Notes: generated by a model from the letters alone, not told the origin. DNA of 64,000 bases from an uncultured Muribaculum sp. (GCF_910583865.1 NZ_CAJTYX010000013.1:1-64000); one strand, 5' to 3'. Positions 1 through 10,032 are shown, numbered from the stretch's first letter. Numbers and translations are program-made.

Positions 1-35
1 TGCCTTTCAAGATGTTGGACTCTCTGATTTATGGT

Positions 36-1280
36 TTAGCGGACAGTAATAATTATGAATCCCATCCTCTCCCCGCTTTCGGTCACAGGGTTGCCTGCGA
101 TGAACGCACGTCGGGCGGCAATGCCGTCGGCCAGGAAGGGGGTTGTTCCGAGCGTGTCGGTGGCCAGATAGAATTTACCCCAGTCGATGCGCACGTCGTC
201 GCCGGCCTTGTTGAGCGGGTTTTGCTCTACGTTGGTGGCCGTCACGGCACAGAGTCCGGCGGGAAGGTTAACCACCTCCATGGTAGCGTTCTGTGCGGAG
301 GTGTTGAGCGCCCATTCCTTGCCGGCCTCGATGTACAGCTTCACGTCGTGGGCCTTGCCGTCGTTGCTCTCCACGTCATAGGTCAAGTAGTTGACCGGGC
401 GCGATAGCAGGTCGAAGTTGTCGAGGAATGCAGGAGCGGTGAACTTCACGGAGAGGTCTACCGGACCGCACGTGAATGTATAGAGTGTGTTCATAGGGTC
501 GACTATCGCCGATGTCTGTGTGGCTTCCTCGTCAAGGAAGCGCGAGTCTGTCACCTCGCATTCGATGCCGTAGTCAAGGAATGACAGCCCTCCGCGATCC
601 CGGCACCATGCAGCTATCACGTTGTCCTGTGGCTTCAGTGTGGCTTTTACCTCGTCGGAAAGCTCGACAATCTGGTCCTTGTGGCATTGGTTGCCGGTGT
701 CGACCACCTTTATTCCGTTGACATATATGATCACGTCATCGTCGTGGGAATAGTTCAGGAAGAGGGGCTTGTCCTTTACGGCAGGATCGATGTCGAAGTT
801 GCGTCGTGTCCAGATGAATTCGGTGTCCCAGTTTGTTTTGGCCAAAGCCTCGGCAGGCACTGTGCCGAATGCGCCTTCGCCTTTCGTCCACGAAGAGTCG
901 TTGAAGTCGGGCTTCATCCAGTCGGCTGCCGGCTCGGAGGTGACATAGCGTCCGTCCCATGCGCCTGTAACGGCGGTGGGCACGATTACCGACAGAATGG
1001 GTGCCTCCTGCCCCATGAAGCGGTAGACTTTGCCGTCGACTTTCACGGCACCGATCAGAGGGAAAGGTTTGCCTGTCCAATGGCATACGCCTGCTCCGTA
1101 GAGCCGGTCGGCCGGCATCCACGCGCTGGTGTATGGGTCGATAGTGACGAGGGGATAGGATGGTGCCCGTAGCGCGGTACGTTGTGCCGCGTCCGCCTTG
1201 TTGCAGCCTTGCATGGCATAGGCGGCTCCGGCCAGGACGACCGCAGACGCACCAAGTGATAACAGATGGTTTAGTTTTAT
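36..1280 (-). pseudogene. Decayed DUF4964/DUF5127 (glutaminase-like) protein, N-terminal fragment
   Basis: The reading frame resembles the N-terminal half of the DUF4964-DUF5127-DUF4965-DUF1793 proteins often found beside Bacteroidota glycan loci. It has a DUF4964-like start (YPLVTIDPYTSAW, HWTGKPFPL), an inserted jelly-roll-like segment, then a DUF5127-like part (CGPVDLSVKFTAP). The first ATG is at 1214, but 22 further codons upstream encode a typical hydrophobic signal sequence that begins with ATA at 1280-1278; an in-frame TAG lies a little further upstream. The frame ends at a TAA at 36-38 after about 414 codons, roughly half the family length, and the other two frames also close within the first 51 bases. 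Loss of the normal start plus loss of the C-terminal half suggests a dead remnant. It diverges from the HTCS regulator. Family membership is moderately sure; a truncated functional protein starting at 1214 is the alternative. Confidence 0.6.
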
Positions 1281-1432
1281 GTTGTAGCGGGTAAATATTT
1301 TGACCCTCTAAGTTACCCACATTATCGATAATACATTGTGCTGCATGCCGCCAAATACGTCCGTAAACGTCTTGAATACATTTTTGGCAAGAATGGACTA
1401 CAATTATCACTGACCTATTTATGAAAAAAAGC

Positions 1433-1440
1433 TAACTTTG
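1433..1440 (+). promoter_or_regulatory. Putative -7 element (TAACTTTG) of the HTCS gene
   Basis: An exact match to the Bacteroidota -7 consensus TAnnTTTG lies about 120 bases before the HTCS start. No clear -33 TTTG is seen at the usual 19-21 base spacing. The rest of the 281-base gap between the divergent genes (1281-1561) holds nothing else I can identify. Confidence 0.45.
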
Positions 1441-1561
1441 CAATGTGAATGCTTGTTTATGCGATCATCATTCCGACGATTATAATACATATCGCTCCAT
1501 TCCACGACCGATCTGCCTATACCATTATAAACCATATATACCCTCTTTCCGAAAATAATCG

Positions 1562-4500
1562 ATGCGACATAACGCGACACATCAATCCCACGCACAATTC
1601 CAAATCCTTATATCAGCCGTCCTGGTTCTCATTTCCGTTATCAGCGCCGACGCATACAATATGCGGTGTATCACCAACAAGGACGGAATGACCAACAGTG
1701 CCGTGCTTTCCTTATGCCAGGACTCGGTCGGCTTCCTTTGGATAGGAACCTGCGACGGTGTCAATGTATATGACGGCGTGGCCGTTCATTCCCTTTCCGA
1801 CATATTTCCCCAGAGTCCGCTTTCGGGAAACATAGTCGAGGGGATCATGGAGTCGCCCGGCGGTATCATGTGGATACGCACCAACCATGGGATCAACCGC
1901 CTCGACCGGCAGCGGGGCGAGATACTCGTGTATCCTCAGTTCCAGGGGAGGGAGATTCTTCGCAAGAACAGCCGGGGCGAGGTATTTGTCGTGGGTGAGA
2001 ACAGACGCATCTACAATTTCGATGACTCGGAAAAAGAATTCAAGGAGATCGACGACATTTCGATTGACCGCGACACTATTTACGAAATAGCATTCGTGGC
2101 TGACAAGTTGCTGGTGTTTTCGCACGGAGGTATCTATTCCAAGGGGCTTGAACTGCGCAGGCAGGGATATTTCGGAGGCTCCACCACCACTCTCAGCACG
2201 TCGCCGCTGATTTTCGCCCGCCAGAGGGGTCGGGATGTGATCACAATCGATTCCGGGTGTATGGCGCGCCGTTTCAATGTATCGACATATTCCAACGATT
2301 CGCTGCTGTCGCTGAAGAATCTCATATCGCAGAAGGGCGTCGTGTCGGACATGTCGTTTGACCGCGACAGCAACCTGTTCATCTCGTTCGAGACTTCCGG
2401 AGTGGTCAAGGCAGATAAGTCGCACGATTACCGGATACATGATCTCGGCATAACTGCCGGCGTGTTCTGTCTGTCGGCTTCCGAGCGTCAGAACGTGGTC
2501 TGGATCGGATCTGACTGTCAGGGACTGTTTACATATTATACCGGCCAGTACGACATCACGACTCTTCCTTTCTCTCATTTCAACGATATCGTTTCCCATC
2601 CGGTGAGATCGTTGATAATCGACCGCGACAACACGCTTTGGATGGCCACGAAGGGCGACGGCCTGCTGGAAGTCAACGATTTCGACCACCACACAGGCTC
2701 CTATGGATCGATGAGGTTGCACACGTCGGCCAACTCGCCGCTGCGCCACAACATGGTTTTCGCCCTTGCGTCGAGCCGCCGGCATCCGTGGATGTGGATA
2801 GGCTCGGAAGAGGGCCTTAACTATTATGACTACACTACGCGCCGCGTGATGGCAATAGATCCGGGAGTGAGGCTCAGATGGGTGCACGGACTTTATGAGC
2901 AGGCAGATTCCATATTATGGATAGCCTCCATAGGGCAGGGTGTGTGGATAGCCGTAATAGACAGCGCCGGCGGTACGCCACGTGTGAAGTCGATAAAGCA
3001 ATACACTGTAGACGATGGCAACTTCTCGTCCAATTATTTCTTTTCCCTGTCGGTCGATGACAAGGGGGAGCCGGTGTTCAGCAACCGTGGACTCGGTGCA
3101 GTGGTTTTCGACAGTGATAATGATTCTTTAAGGATCGTCAAGCTGGATGGGGACTATGACACACAGACAGTCAACGACGTATTTACGACCATAAAGGAGG
3201 GCGACAGCTATTGGCTCGGCACAGGACATGGGCTTCTTAACAAGACTCCGGACGGAGAACGTCTGTACTACGGGCGCGACAAGGGCTTTGCCAATTCCAC
3301 GATCCACGCCATACTCAAATCCAATGACGGCAACATCTGGGTGTCGACCAACCGGGGTCTCGTGTGCTTCGATCCTGCCACGGAACGGGGCAATCTGTTT
3401 GACAAGGACTTCGGTGTGACTGTCACCGAATTCAGCGACGGGGCGGCATGCACCGACCGCGACGGATGTCTGATGTTCGGCGGCATAGACGGCATCACAC
3501 TTGTGGCTCCCGACAAGAATTATGTGGCCGTAGATGACTATATCCCGACCCCGCGCCTGATAGGTTTGCTGGTAGATGGTAAAAACGTGGGACTCGGGGA
3601 TCGTTTCGACCGCGACAGAAATACCCTAACTCTTTCTCATGACCAGCAGTACTTCACTCTGCTTTTTGCCACATCCGACTTTATCAATGCTTACAATAGC
3701 AGCTACTACTATTCCCTCGACGGGAAGGAATGGGTGATGAACGGGCGCGACAATTCGTGGTCGTTCACGGGCATGCCACCCGGCGACTACAAGTTGTATG
3801 TAAAGTATGTCGACCTGCAGACCGGCTTCGAGGGGAAGCCTATGATGGTCAACATGAGAATCACGCCGCCATGGTATCTTTCCACCATTGCCAAGGCACT
3901 CTACTTGCTTTTAGGATTAATCATTATCGGGGCCGCCGTCTACTATCTGCTACGCAGGCAGAAGCGCAGGCAGCAACGTGCGTTCGCCGACATAAAGGCG
4001 GCCCATAAGGAAGAGGTGTATGAGGAGAAACTCAAATTCTTCACCAACATCACCCATGAATTCTGTACTCCGCTCACGCTCATCTACGGACCTTGTGAAA
4101 GGATTCTTTCCTATGAAGGTGCCGACGGATATGTCAGGAAATATGTGGGGCTTATCCGTAGCAACACCCAGCGTCTCAACAATCTCATCCAGGAAATCAT
4201 CGACTTCCGGCGCATCGAGACCGGCAACAATCGCCGTAAGGTGCGACGCATAGATGTAAGTGACTTGTGCAACGACATCATACAGTCGTTCTCTGACCTG
4301 GCGGAGCGCAACAACGTTAATGTCATCAACGAGGTAGCGCCCGACATAATATGGAATACAGACTATCGCTCGATAAGCAAGATTGTTACAAATCTCGTGT
4401 CGAACGCCTTCAAATACACGGCTCCTGGAGGCACTGTCAAGGTGGGGCTGGCGATGAAAGACTCGCATCTCCTGCTTACCGTGTGGAACACCGGAAAAGG

Positions 4501-5644
4501 GATCAGCGAGGAGGACAAGAAACGTGTGTTCAACCACTATGCCATCCTCGACAACGTGGAAGAGAAGGCCACGAAGGGCCTTACCGCACGCAACGGGCTT
4601 GGCATGGCCATATGCCATTCGATGGTGGACATCCTTGAGGGTAATATTGAGATTGACAGCAAGGTCGGTGAATATGCATGCTTCATCGTGACCCTTCCGG
4701 AACTGGAGCTTGACACGGAAGAGGCTGTCGACAGCCGGGAGATGGAATCTCCGACGATTCCGGCTCCCGATCAAATCGTCGGGTACGGTATAGGCGCCGA
4801 CGGCGTGTCCGCGCCCGTATCCTCCGTCCCGTATCCCAAGGCCGGCTCGAAGGATGCCGTAAAGATACTTATAGTCGATGACAATGAGGACATGCTAACC
4901 CTTCTTGCCGACAGTCTCTCTGAATACAAGATAATAAAAGCCACCAACGGCAAGGATGCCATAAAAGAGTTGGTCGACTCGATGCCTGATCTGGTGATTA
5001 CCGACATAATGATGCCCGGTACCGACGGTCTGGAACTTACGCGCCAGATAAAGTCCAACCGCCATACCATGCATGTGCCGCTTATCATCCTGTCCGCGAA
5101 GAATTCAAATGAGGAAATCGTGGCAGGCATCGAGACCGGTGCCGATGTCTATATATCCAAACCGTTCAGTTTCAGTTATCTCAGGGCTGTGATCAAGCGT
5201 CTGCTCGAACACAACAGCAAGCTTAAGGAGTATTATACTACATCGGCAAGCGCCTATGAGTACTCCAACGGCAAGCTCCTTGATCAGGAATCGAAGGATT
5301 TCATGAACAAGATCACCGCGTTTATCGATGATAATATCGACAATCCTGATCTTTCGCCCGAGATGATAGCGCATCACATGCGCTTCTCGAACCGAAATCT
5401 CTACCGCAAGTTCAAAGAGATGGGACTTGCTTCGCCAAATGATTTCATAAAGGAGCACCGTCTTGACTTTGCAGCTCGGTTGCTCTGCACTACCAACCTC
5501 ACCATACAGGAGATAATCTACCGTAGCGGATTCTCCAACCGTTCCCACTTTTATAAGGAGTTCTTCAAGCGTTTCGAGAGTACTCCCAAGGAGTACCGCA
5601 ACGCCCACAGGCTGAAAGACGATTCCCTGACCGGCAATGGTTGA
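1562..5644 (+). CDS. Hybrid two-component system sensor/regulator (HTCS), AraC-type
   Basis: This 1360-residue protein is a one-piece signal receptor and transcription factor of the type that controls Bacteroidota glycan loci. Order: signal peptide (about 1-31), periplasmic beta-propeller with two-component-propeller repeats (LWIGT, MWIRT, LWMATKGDGL, NIWVSTNRGL; about 35-690), Y_Y_Y domain, one transmembrane helix (about 774-794), HisKA with phosphoacceptor His832 in THEFCTPLTLI, HATPase (NLVSNAFKYT N-box), receiver domain with phosphoacceptor Asp1148 in VITDIMMPG, and an AraC-type HTH (about 1254-1346). The LR usually following THE is FC here. It sits between the decayed DUF4964 gene and GH125, and probably senses a mannose-rich oligosaccharide and activates the adjacent mannosidase genes. 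The domain assignment is clear; the ligand is inferred from neighbours. Confidence 0.95.
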   Translation: MRHNATHQSHAQFQILISAVLVLISVISADAYNMRCITNKDGMTNSAVLSLCQDSVGFLWIGTCDGVNVYDGVAVHSLSDIFPQSPLSGNIVEGIMESPGGIMWIRTNHGINRLDRQRGEILVYPQFQGREILRKNSRGEVFVVGENRRIYNFDDSEKEFKEIDDISIDRDTIYEIAFVADKLLVFSHGGIYSKGLELRRQGYFGGSTTTLSTSPLIFARQRGRDVITIDSGCMARRFNVSTYSNDSLLSLKNLISQKGVVSDMSFDRDSNLFISFETSGVVKADKSHDYRIHDLGITAGVFCLSASERQNVVWIGSDCQGLFTYYTGQYDITTLPFSHFNDIVSHPVRSLIIDRDNTLWMATKGDGLLEVNDFDHHTGSYGSMRLHTSANSPLRHNMVFALASSRRHPWMWIGSEEGLNYYDYTTRRVMAIDPGVRLRWVHGLYEQADSILWIASIGQGVWIAVIDSAGGTPRVKSIKQYTVDDGNFSSNYFFSLSVDDKGEPVFSNRGLGAVVFDSDNDSLRIVKLDGDYDTQTVNDVFTTIKEGDSYWLGTGHGLLNKTPDGERLYYGRDKGFANSTIHAILKSNDGNIWVSTNRGLVCFDPATERGNLFDKDFGVTVTEFSDGAACTDRDGCLMFGGIDGITLVAPDKNYVAVDDYIPTPRLIGLLVDGKNVGLGDRFDRDRNTLTLSHDQQYFTLLFATSDFINAYNSSYYYSLDGKEWVMNGRDNSWSFTGMPPGDYKLYVKYVDLQTGFEGKPMMVNMRITPPWYLSTIAKALYLLLGLIIIGAAVYYLLRRQKRRQQRAFADIKAAHKEEVYEEKLKFFTNITHEFCTPLTLIYGPCERILSYEGADGYVRKYVGLIRSNTQRLNNLIQEIIDFRRIETGNNRRKVRRIDVSDLCNDIIQSFSDLAERNNVNVINEVAPDIIWNTDYRSISKIVTNLVSNAFKYTAPGGTVKVGLAMKDSHLLLTVWNTGKGISEEDKKRVFNHYAILDNVEEKATKGLTARNGLGMAICHSMVDILEGNIEIDSKVGEYACFIVTLPELELDTEEAVDSREMESPTIPAPDQIVGYGIGADGVSAPVSSVPYPKAGSKDAVKILIVDDNEDMLTLLADSLSEYKIIKATNGKDAIKELVDSMPDLVITDIMMPGTDGLELTRQIKSNRHTMHVPLIILSAKNSNEEIVAGIETGADVYISKPFSFSYLRAVIKRLLEHNSKLKEYYTTSASAYEYSNGKLLDQESKDFMNKITAFIDDNIDNPDLSPEMIAHHMRFSNRNLYRKFKEMGLASPNDFIKEHRLDFAARLLCTTNLTIQEIIYRSGFSNRSHFYKEFFKRFESTPKEYRNAHRLKDDSLTGNG

Positions 5645-5793
5645 CGGAAAAGCGTTGCACAGGTGTCGTTTGTCGCTCAGGAATCCATGCCTTAGGATGT
5701 GTCCGATTCCGCATAATTTGTATGCATCCGCGCATGTCGCCATAAATTACATAGTTGGCCGTGGTAGATACACCGTTTAATGTATTACGTGTA

Positions 5794-5830
5794 TATCTTT
5801 GCACCGAACCTCAGAAGGGTGGAAACACCC
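5794..5830 (+). promoter_or_regulatory. Putative -7 element and GAAA-loop leader hairpin of the GH125 gene
   Basis: TATCTTTG at 5794-5801 matches TAnnTTTG. About 16 bases downstream, GGGTG (5817-5821) and CACCC (5826-5830) pair around a GAAA loop, forming a compact hairpin that ends 19 bases before the chosen ATG at 5850. A -33 element is not evident at the expected distance. The hairpin may stabilise the 5' end of the message; that is inference. Confidence 0.4.
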
Positions 5831-5849
5831 AGTTAATTCACGGTGCATA

Positions 5850-7367
5850 ATGGATAGATATACACAACTGACCTTTGCCGGCGCGATGTTACTGTTTGCC
5901 GCGCCACAGATAAATGCCTCAGAGCTGTCTTTGGCGGCTTCGGTCTGCGCCGCAGACAACACCGCCGTCAACCATGCATTCACCTGCCGTCGTCCGCCTG
6001 TCGGAGAGCGGCTGTTCCGCTCCATTGCCGTGGAGAACGAGATAGCCCGGGTAAAGCGCCTGCTCACCAATCCCAAACTCGTGTGGATGTTCGAGAATTG
6101 CTTTCCAAACACGCTTGACACGACCGTGCATCACCGCAAGGACGCTAAGGACGGCATGAACGATACGTTCGTCTATACGGGCGACATACACGCCATGTGG
6201 CTGCGCGATTCAGGAGCGCAGGTGTGGCCCTATGTACAGCTTTTAAACGACGATCCGCAACTCAAGGACATGGTGGAGGGCGTCATACGCCGTCAATTCA
6301 AGTGCATATGCCTTGACCCCTATGCCAACGCCTACAACGACGGTCCTACGGGCGGTGAGTGGATGTCCGACCAGACCGACATGATACCCGATGTGCATGA
6401 GCGCAAGTGGGAGATCGATTCGCTCTGCTATCCGCTGCGTCTTGCCTACGAATATTGGCAAAAGACGGGTGACACCTCTATTTTCGACGCTACATGGCTT
6501 GAAGCCATCAATAAAATATACGCCGTTTTCATCGACCAGCAGCGGCGTGAGGGGAGAGGTAAATACCAGTTCAAGCGCAAGACCGACCGTGCACTCGACA
6601 CCCTCAACAACGACGGCTGGGGTGCCCCCGTCAACGGTGGTTGCGGTTTGATAGTGTCCTGCTTCCGTCCGTCTGACGATGCCACTACCTTCCAGTTTCT
6701 CGTGCCTTCCAACTTCTTTGCGGTGTCATCGCTTCGTAAGGCTGCCGAGATCCTCCGCAAGGTCAACCGCGACAAGGTTCTTTCCGGGAAGTGCGACGCG
6801 CTTGCCGACGAGGTAGAGGCGGCTCTGAAGAAATATGCCGTGGCCGAGCATCCCGAGTTCGGCAAGATATATGCATTCGAGGTTGACGGTTTCGGCAACA
6901 AGCACCTTATGGACGATTCCAATGTCCCCAGCCTGCTATCCATGCCATATCTTGGAGATGTGGATGCCGATGACCCGATATATAAGAACACGCGCCGCTT
7001 TGTATGGAGCAAGTATAATCCATATTTCTTCAAAGGTAGCGCCGGGGAGGGAATCGGTGGTCCGCACATCGGCTACGACATGGCATGGCCCATGAGCATC
7101 ATGATGAAGGCTTTCACCTCCTCTGACGACAATGAGATAAAGGAGTGCGTCACACAGCTTATAAACACTGATGCCGGCACCGGTTTCATCCATGAATCAT
7201 TCAACGTCAACGATGCCAATGATTTTACCCGTCCGTGGTTTGCATGGCAGAACACGCTTTTCGGAGAGCTTATATTAAAGCTCGTGAATGACGGAAAGGT
7301 CGATTTGCTCAACTCTATAGAATACAATGGGTCTCACGCCGTGATGGCCTATGACAGGAAGCCGTGA
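5850..7367 (+). CDS. GH125 exo-alpha-1,6-mannosidase
   Basis: A 505-residue secreted enzyme of the GH125 (former DUF1237) family, which removes terminal alpha-1,6-linked mannose by inversion without metal. Family signatures are the active-site segment MWLRDSGAQVWPY, the segment GGPHIGYDMAWPMS, and DAGTGFIHESFNVND near the C-terminus, which carries a conserved glutamate. The frame is open from 5799, but ATG 5850 is preferred because it directly starts a signal peptide (MDRYTQLTFAGAMLLF...INAS) and lies downstream of the leader hairpin. It follows the HTCS gene by 205 bases and converges with GH92, its usual partner in mannan and N-glycan degradation. It probably acts in the periplasm on imported manno-oligosaccharides. 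Confidence 0.93.
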   Translation: MDRYTQLTFAGAMLLFAAPQINASELSLAASVCAADNTAVNHAFTCRRPPVGERLFRSIAVENEIARVKRLLTNPKLVWMFENCFPNTLDTTVHHRKDAKDGMNDTFVYTGDIHAMWLRDSGAQVWPYVQLLNDDPQLKDMVEGVIRRQFKCICLDPYANAYNDGPTGGEWMSDQTDMIPDVHERKWEIDSLCYPLRLAYEYWQKTGDTSIFDATWLEAINKIYAVFIDQQRREGRGKYQFKRKTDRALDTLNNDGWGAPVNGGCGLIVSCFRPSDDATTFQFLVPSNFFAVSSLRKAAEILRKVNRDKVLSGKCDALADEVEAALKKYAVAEHPEFGKIYAFEVDGFGNKHLMDDSNVPSLLSMPYLGDVDADDPIYKNTRRFVWSKYNPYFFKGSAGEGIGGPHIGYDMAWPMSIMMKAFTSSDDNEIKECVTQLINTDAGTGFIHESFNVNDANDFTRPWFAWQNTLFGELILKLVNDGKVDLLNSIEYNGSHAVMAYDRKP

Positions 7368-7530
7368 GGCTCTCTAAGGAAAAAATAAAGGCTGAAGATA
7401 TAGATAAATAGGTTTTGATAAATTTCTAAGGTAGGGAATTCAATAGATTGTTTTGGCGGCGATGTGTCGGGAATCCTGCGCATCGCTGTCTTTTATGCAT
7501 CAGTTGGCATGCTCTCAAGCACATAAAAAT

Positions 7531-7637
7531 TGTCCGACCTGTAAGACCGGTCAGACAGGTCGGACAGGTCCGATGATTCGTCCGATCCGTTAGACCCGTC
7601 AGAATTGTCAGACCTGTCCGACTCGTCCGACAATCCC
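7531..7637. repeat. Degenerate 9-base tandem repeat, about 12 units (GTCNGACCN)
   Basis: The intergenic DNA between the convergent GH125 and GH92 genes contains about a dozen imperfect units of roughly 9 bases with consensus GTCNGACCN. On the minus strand it reads as a run of Ser-Asp dipeptides, but no initiation or protein context supports coding. Similar GTC(C/A)GAC strings occur between genes in other Bacteroidales genomes, from general knowledge. It lies just beyond the minus-strand terminator of GH92. Apart from this and the terminator, the 355-base gap 7368-7722 shows nothing recognisable. Confidence 0.75.
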
Positions 7638-7654
7638 GGTCCTCCCGGCCGGGC

Positions 7655-7690
7655 AAAAAAACAGCGGTGTGTCGAATTTCGACACACCGC
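7655..7690 (-). terminator. Intrinsic terminator of the GH92 gene
   Basis: An 11-base perfect stem (GCGGTGTGTCG / CGACACACCGC, 7664-7690) with loop AATTT is followed on the minus strand by a run of seven T (A-run at 7655-7661). It lies 33 bases past the GH92 stop. Its GTGTGTCG core recurs in the hairpin at 23388-23419. Confidence 0.8.
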
Positions 7691-7722
7691 CACCGGAGTT
7701 TATCCGAAATGATAAGTAGTTA

Positions 7723-10032
7723 TTATTCAGGTAGCTCGTTGGAGAAAGAATAGGGTGCTGACGAGGCCGATACGCCTCGTGTCAGCGACGGGGCGTCCTG
7801 CATGGTGAATTCAAGATGCGCACCATCCATTAGCTCTTCTCTGGTCAGATAGTTGCGGTCAATATTCTTGCCGTTGAGCGTGAGCTTGCCAACGTAGCGG
7901 TTCTCGTAGCTGTTGGCCGGAGCGTTGATGGTCAGAGTGTTGCCATTCTCCAGCTTGACTGTAGCTTTCTTGAAGAGTGGAGCGCCGAGTGCATATTGCC
8001 CGCTGCCGGGACACACCGGATAGAAGCCGAGCGCAGAGAATACGTACCAGGCTGATGTCTGGCCGTTGTCCTCGTCACCGCAATATCCGTCGGGATTGGG
8101 ATTGTACATTCGGTCCATCGTTTCCCTCACCCAATGCTGTGTTTTCCAGGGCTGAGCGGCCCAGTCGTAGAGGTAGATCATGTGCTGTATCGGCTGGTTG
8201 CCGTGGGCATAGTTGCCCATGTTCATGATCTGCATCTCGCGGATTTCGTGGATGACGGAATTATAGTAGCTCTCGTCGAAAACCGGGGGTACCGAGAATA
8301 CTGAATCGAGCATGCACACGAACTCGTCGTTGCCGCCCATCAGGTTGATGAGTCCCTTCGGGTCGTGGAACACCGACCAGGAATAATGCCAGCTGTTGCC
8401 CTCGGTGAACGCGTCGCCCCATTTCAGCGGATTGAATGGTGACTGGAACTTGCCATCTTTGTTTTTGCCCCTCATGAGTTTGTGCTCGGGATCGTAGAGA
8501 TTGCGGTAGTTCAATGCACGTTCTGCAAAGGGCTTCAGCTCTTTCTTCGACTTGCCGAGAGCCTGACCGAGCTTGTAGATGCACCAGTCGTCGTAGGCAT
8601 ACTCCAGCGTGCGCGCCGCATTTTCCTTTATGTCGACATCGTAAGGCACATAGCCGAGACGGTTGTAGTATTCATGGCCAAGACGGCCGGTCGAGGGGAC
8701 GTCGGGATGAACGTTTTTCGTGCCGTTGACCACACCGTCCCAAAGTGCGGCCATATCCTGTCCGCGCACTCCCGAAAGGTAGGCGTCGGCCACAATCGAT
8801 GCCGAGTTGTTGCCCACCATGCATCCTCTATGTCCCGGGCTTGCCCATTCAGGCAGGAAACCACTCTCCTTGTAGGTATTGGCCAGCCCCTCCTGTATCT
8901 TTGTGTTGACCGAGGGATACATGAGGTTGAGCAGCGGGAAAAGGGCGCGGAACGTGTCCCAGAAGCCGGTATCGGTGTACATATAGCCCGGTAGCACCTT
9001 TCCGTTGTATGGGCTATAGTGTACCGGCTGTCCCTCAGCGTCATATTCGTAGAAGCTGCGCGGGAACAGCACCGAGCGGTAGAGGCACGAGTAGAACGTG
9101 CGCAGGCGGTCGATGTCGTTGTCCTCGATGTCAATGCGCCCAAGGGTCTCGTTCCACTTGTCGCGGGCGTCGTTTTTCACCTGGGCAAAGCTCCTGCCGT
9201 CAAGTTCCTTGAGGTTGCGCTCGGCCTGTTCGGGGCTTATGAATGATGAGGCTATGCGTGCCGTCACTTTCTCACCCTTGCCGGTCGCAAACCCCACGAT
9301 GCCGCCCGCATGGTCGGCGGTTGTGGAGAGAGTACCCTTCCTGATTTCTCCGTCGGCCACCGTGGCGGCATAAGTGAAAGGCTTGTCAAACTCTATTACG
9401 AAATAGTTGCGGAAGTTGTCGGGCACACCCCCGGAATTCTTGGTGGTGTAGCCGGTGATGCGGCGTTGCGAGGGATCCACGGTCACCTGCGAGCCGTTGT
9501 CAAACGGGTCGACCACTACTGTCGACAGCTCGCTCTCCGGGAATGTGAACTGCATGATGGCGGCACGTTCGGTCGGGGCGATTTCCGCCACCACGTCCCA
9601 GTCGGCGAGATATGTGCGGTAGTAATACGGCCTGGCCACTTCGGCCTTGTGGGAGAACCAGCTTGCGCGCTCATCCTCGTCGAATACAACCTTACCGGTC
9701 ACGGGCATGATTGCAAACTGAGCGTAGTCGTTGATCCAGGGGCTTGGCTGGTGGGTCTGCTTTATGCCACGTATTTTGTCGGCATCGTAGGTATAGGCCC
9801 AGCCGTCGCCCATCTTCCCCGTCTGCGGGGTCCAGAAGTTCATGCCCCACGGAAGGGCTATGGCAGGATAGGTGTTTCCCGTGGAGAGGGAATGTTTCGA
9901 CTGGGTGCCGACCAGGGTGCTTACATAGTCGACCGGGCTTTCGACAGCCGAGGCCGAGAGAGCCAGCATGGTTGCTGAAAAGAGGCCTGCAAGGTGTCGT
10001 CGATCCAGCGAAATGTTACGGAACTGATTCAT
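7723..10032 (-). CDS. GH92 alpha-mannosidase
   Basis: A 769-residue secreted enzyme of family GH92, calcium-dependent inverting exo-alpha-mannosidases acting mainly on alpha-1,2 and alpha-1,3 linkages of mannan and N-glycans. Visible signatures: VGTQSKHSLSTGNTYPA near the N-terminus, TDTGFWDTFRALFPLL, GHRGCMVGNNSASIVADAY, and GDEDNGQTSAWYVFSALGFY, whose acidic residues match the catalytic-base region of the family. The frame is open back to 10260, but ATG 10032 begins a signal peptide (MNQFRNISL...SASA) and is placed well for the -7 element at 10056-10063. It is convergent with GH125 and divergent from the lipoprotein-GH76-SusCD operon. Linkage preference cannot be read from sequence by eye. 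Confidence 0.94.
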   Translation of the reverse strand: MNQFRNISLDRRHLAGLFSATMLALSASAVESPVDYVSTLVGTQSKHSLSTGNTYPAIALPWGMNFWTPQTGKMGDGWAYTYDADKIRGIKQTHQPSPWINDYAQFAIMPVTGKVVFDEDERASWFSHKAEVARPYYYRTYLADWDVVAEIAPTERAAIMQFTFPESELSTVVVDPFDNGSQVTVDPSQRRITGYTTKNSGGVPDNFRNYFVIEFDKPFTYAATVADGEIRKGTLSTTADHAGGIVGFATGKGEKVTARIASSFISPEQAERNLKELDGRSFAQVKNDARDKWNETLGRIDIEDNDIDRLRTFYSCLYRSVLFPRSFYEYDAEGQPVHYSPYNGKVLPGYMYTDTGFWDTFRALFPLLNLMYPSVNTKIQEGLANTYKESGFLPEWASPGHRGCMVGNNSASIVADAYLSGVRGQDMAALWDGVVNGTKNVHPDVPSTGRLGHEYYNRLGYVPYDVDIKENAARTLEYAYDDWCIYKLGQALGKSKKELKPFAERALNYRNLYDPEHKLMRGKNKDGKFQSPFNPLKWGDAFTEGNSWHYSWSVFHDPKGLINLMGGNDEFVCMLDSVFSVPPVFDESYYNSVIHEIREMQIMNMGNYAHGNQPIQHMIYLYDWAAQPWKTQHWVRETMDRMYNPNPDGYCGDEDNGQTSAWYVFSALGFYPVCPGSGQYALGAPLFKKATVKLENGNTLTINAPANSYENRYVGKLTLNGKNIDRNYLTREELMDGAHLEFTMQDAPSLTRGVSASSAPYSFSNELPE

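Noticed and set aside
1712..2887. Minus-strand frame of 391 codons inside the HTCS gene
   Set aside because: Antisense shadow of the beta-propeller repeats; no recognisable domain, no start signals.
7531..7637. CRISPR array
   Set aside because: Unit length is about 9 bases without spacers, and no cas genes are in the window.
7493..7693. Minus-strand frame encoding Ser-Asp repeats
   Set aside because: It is the translation of the 9-base repeat and overlaps the GH92 terminator; no leader or domain.
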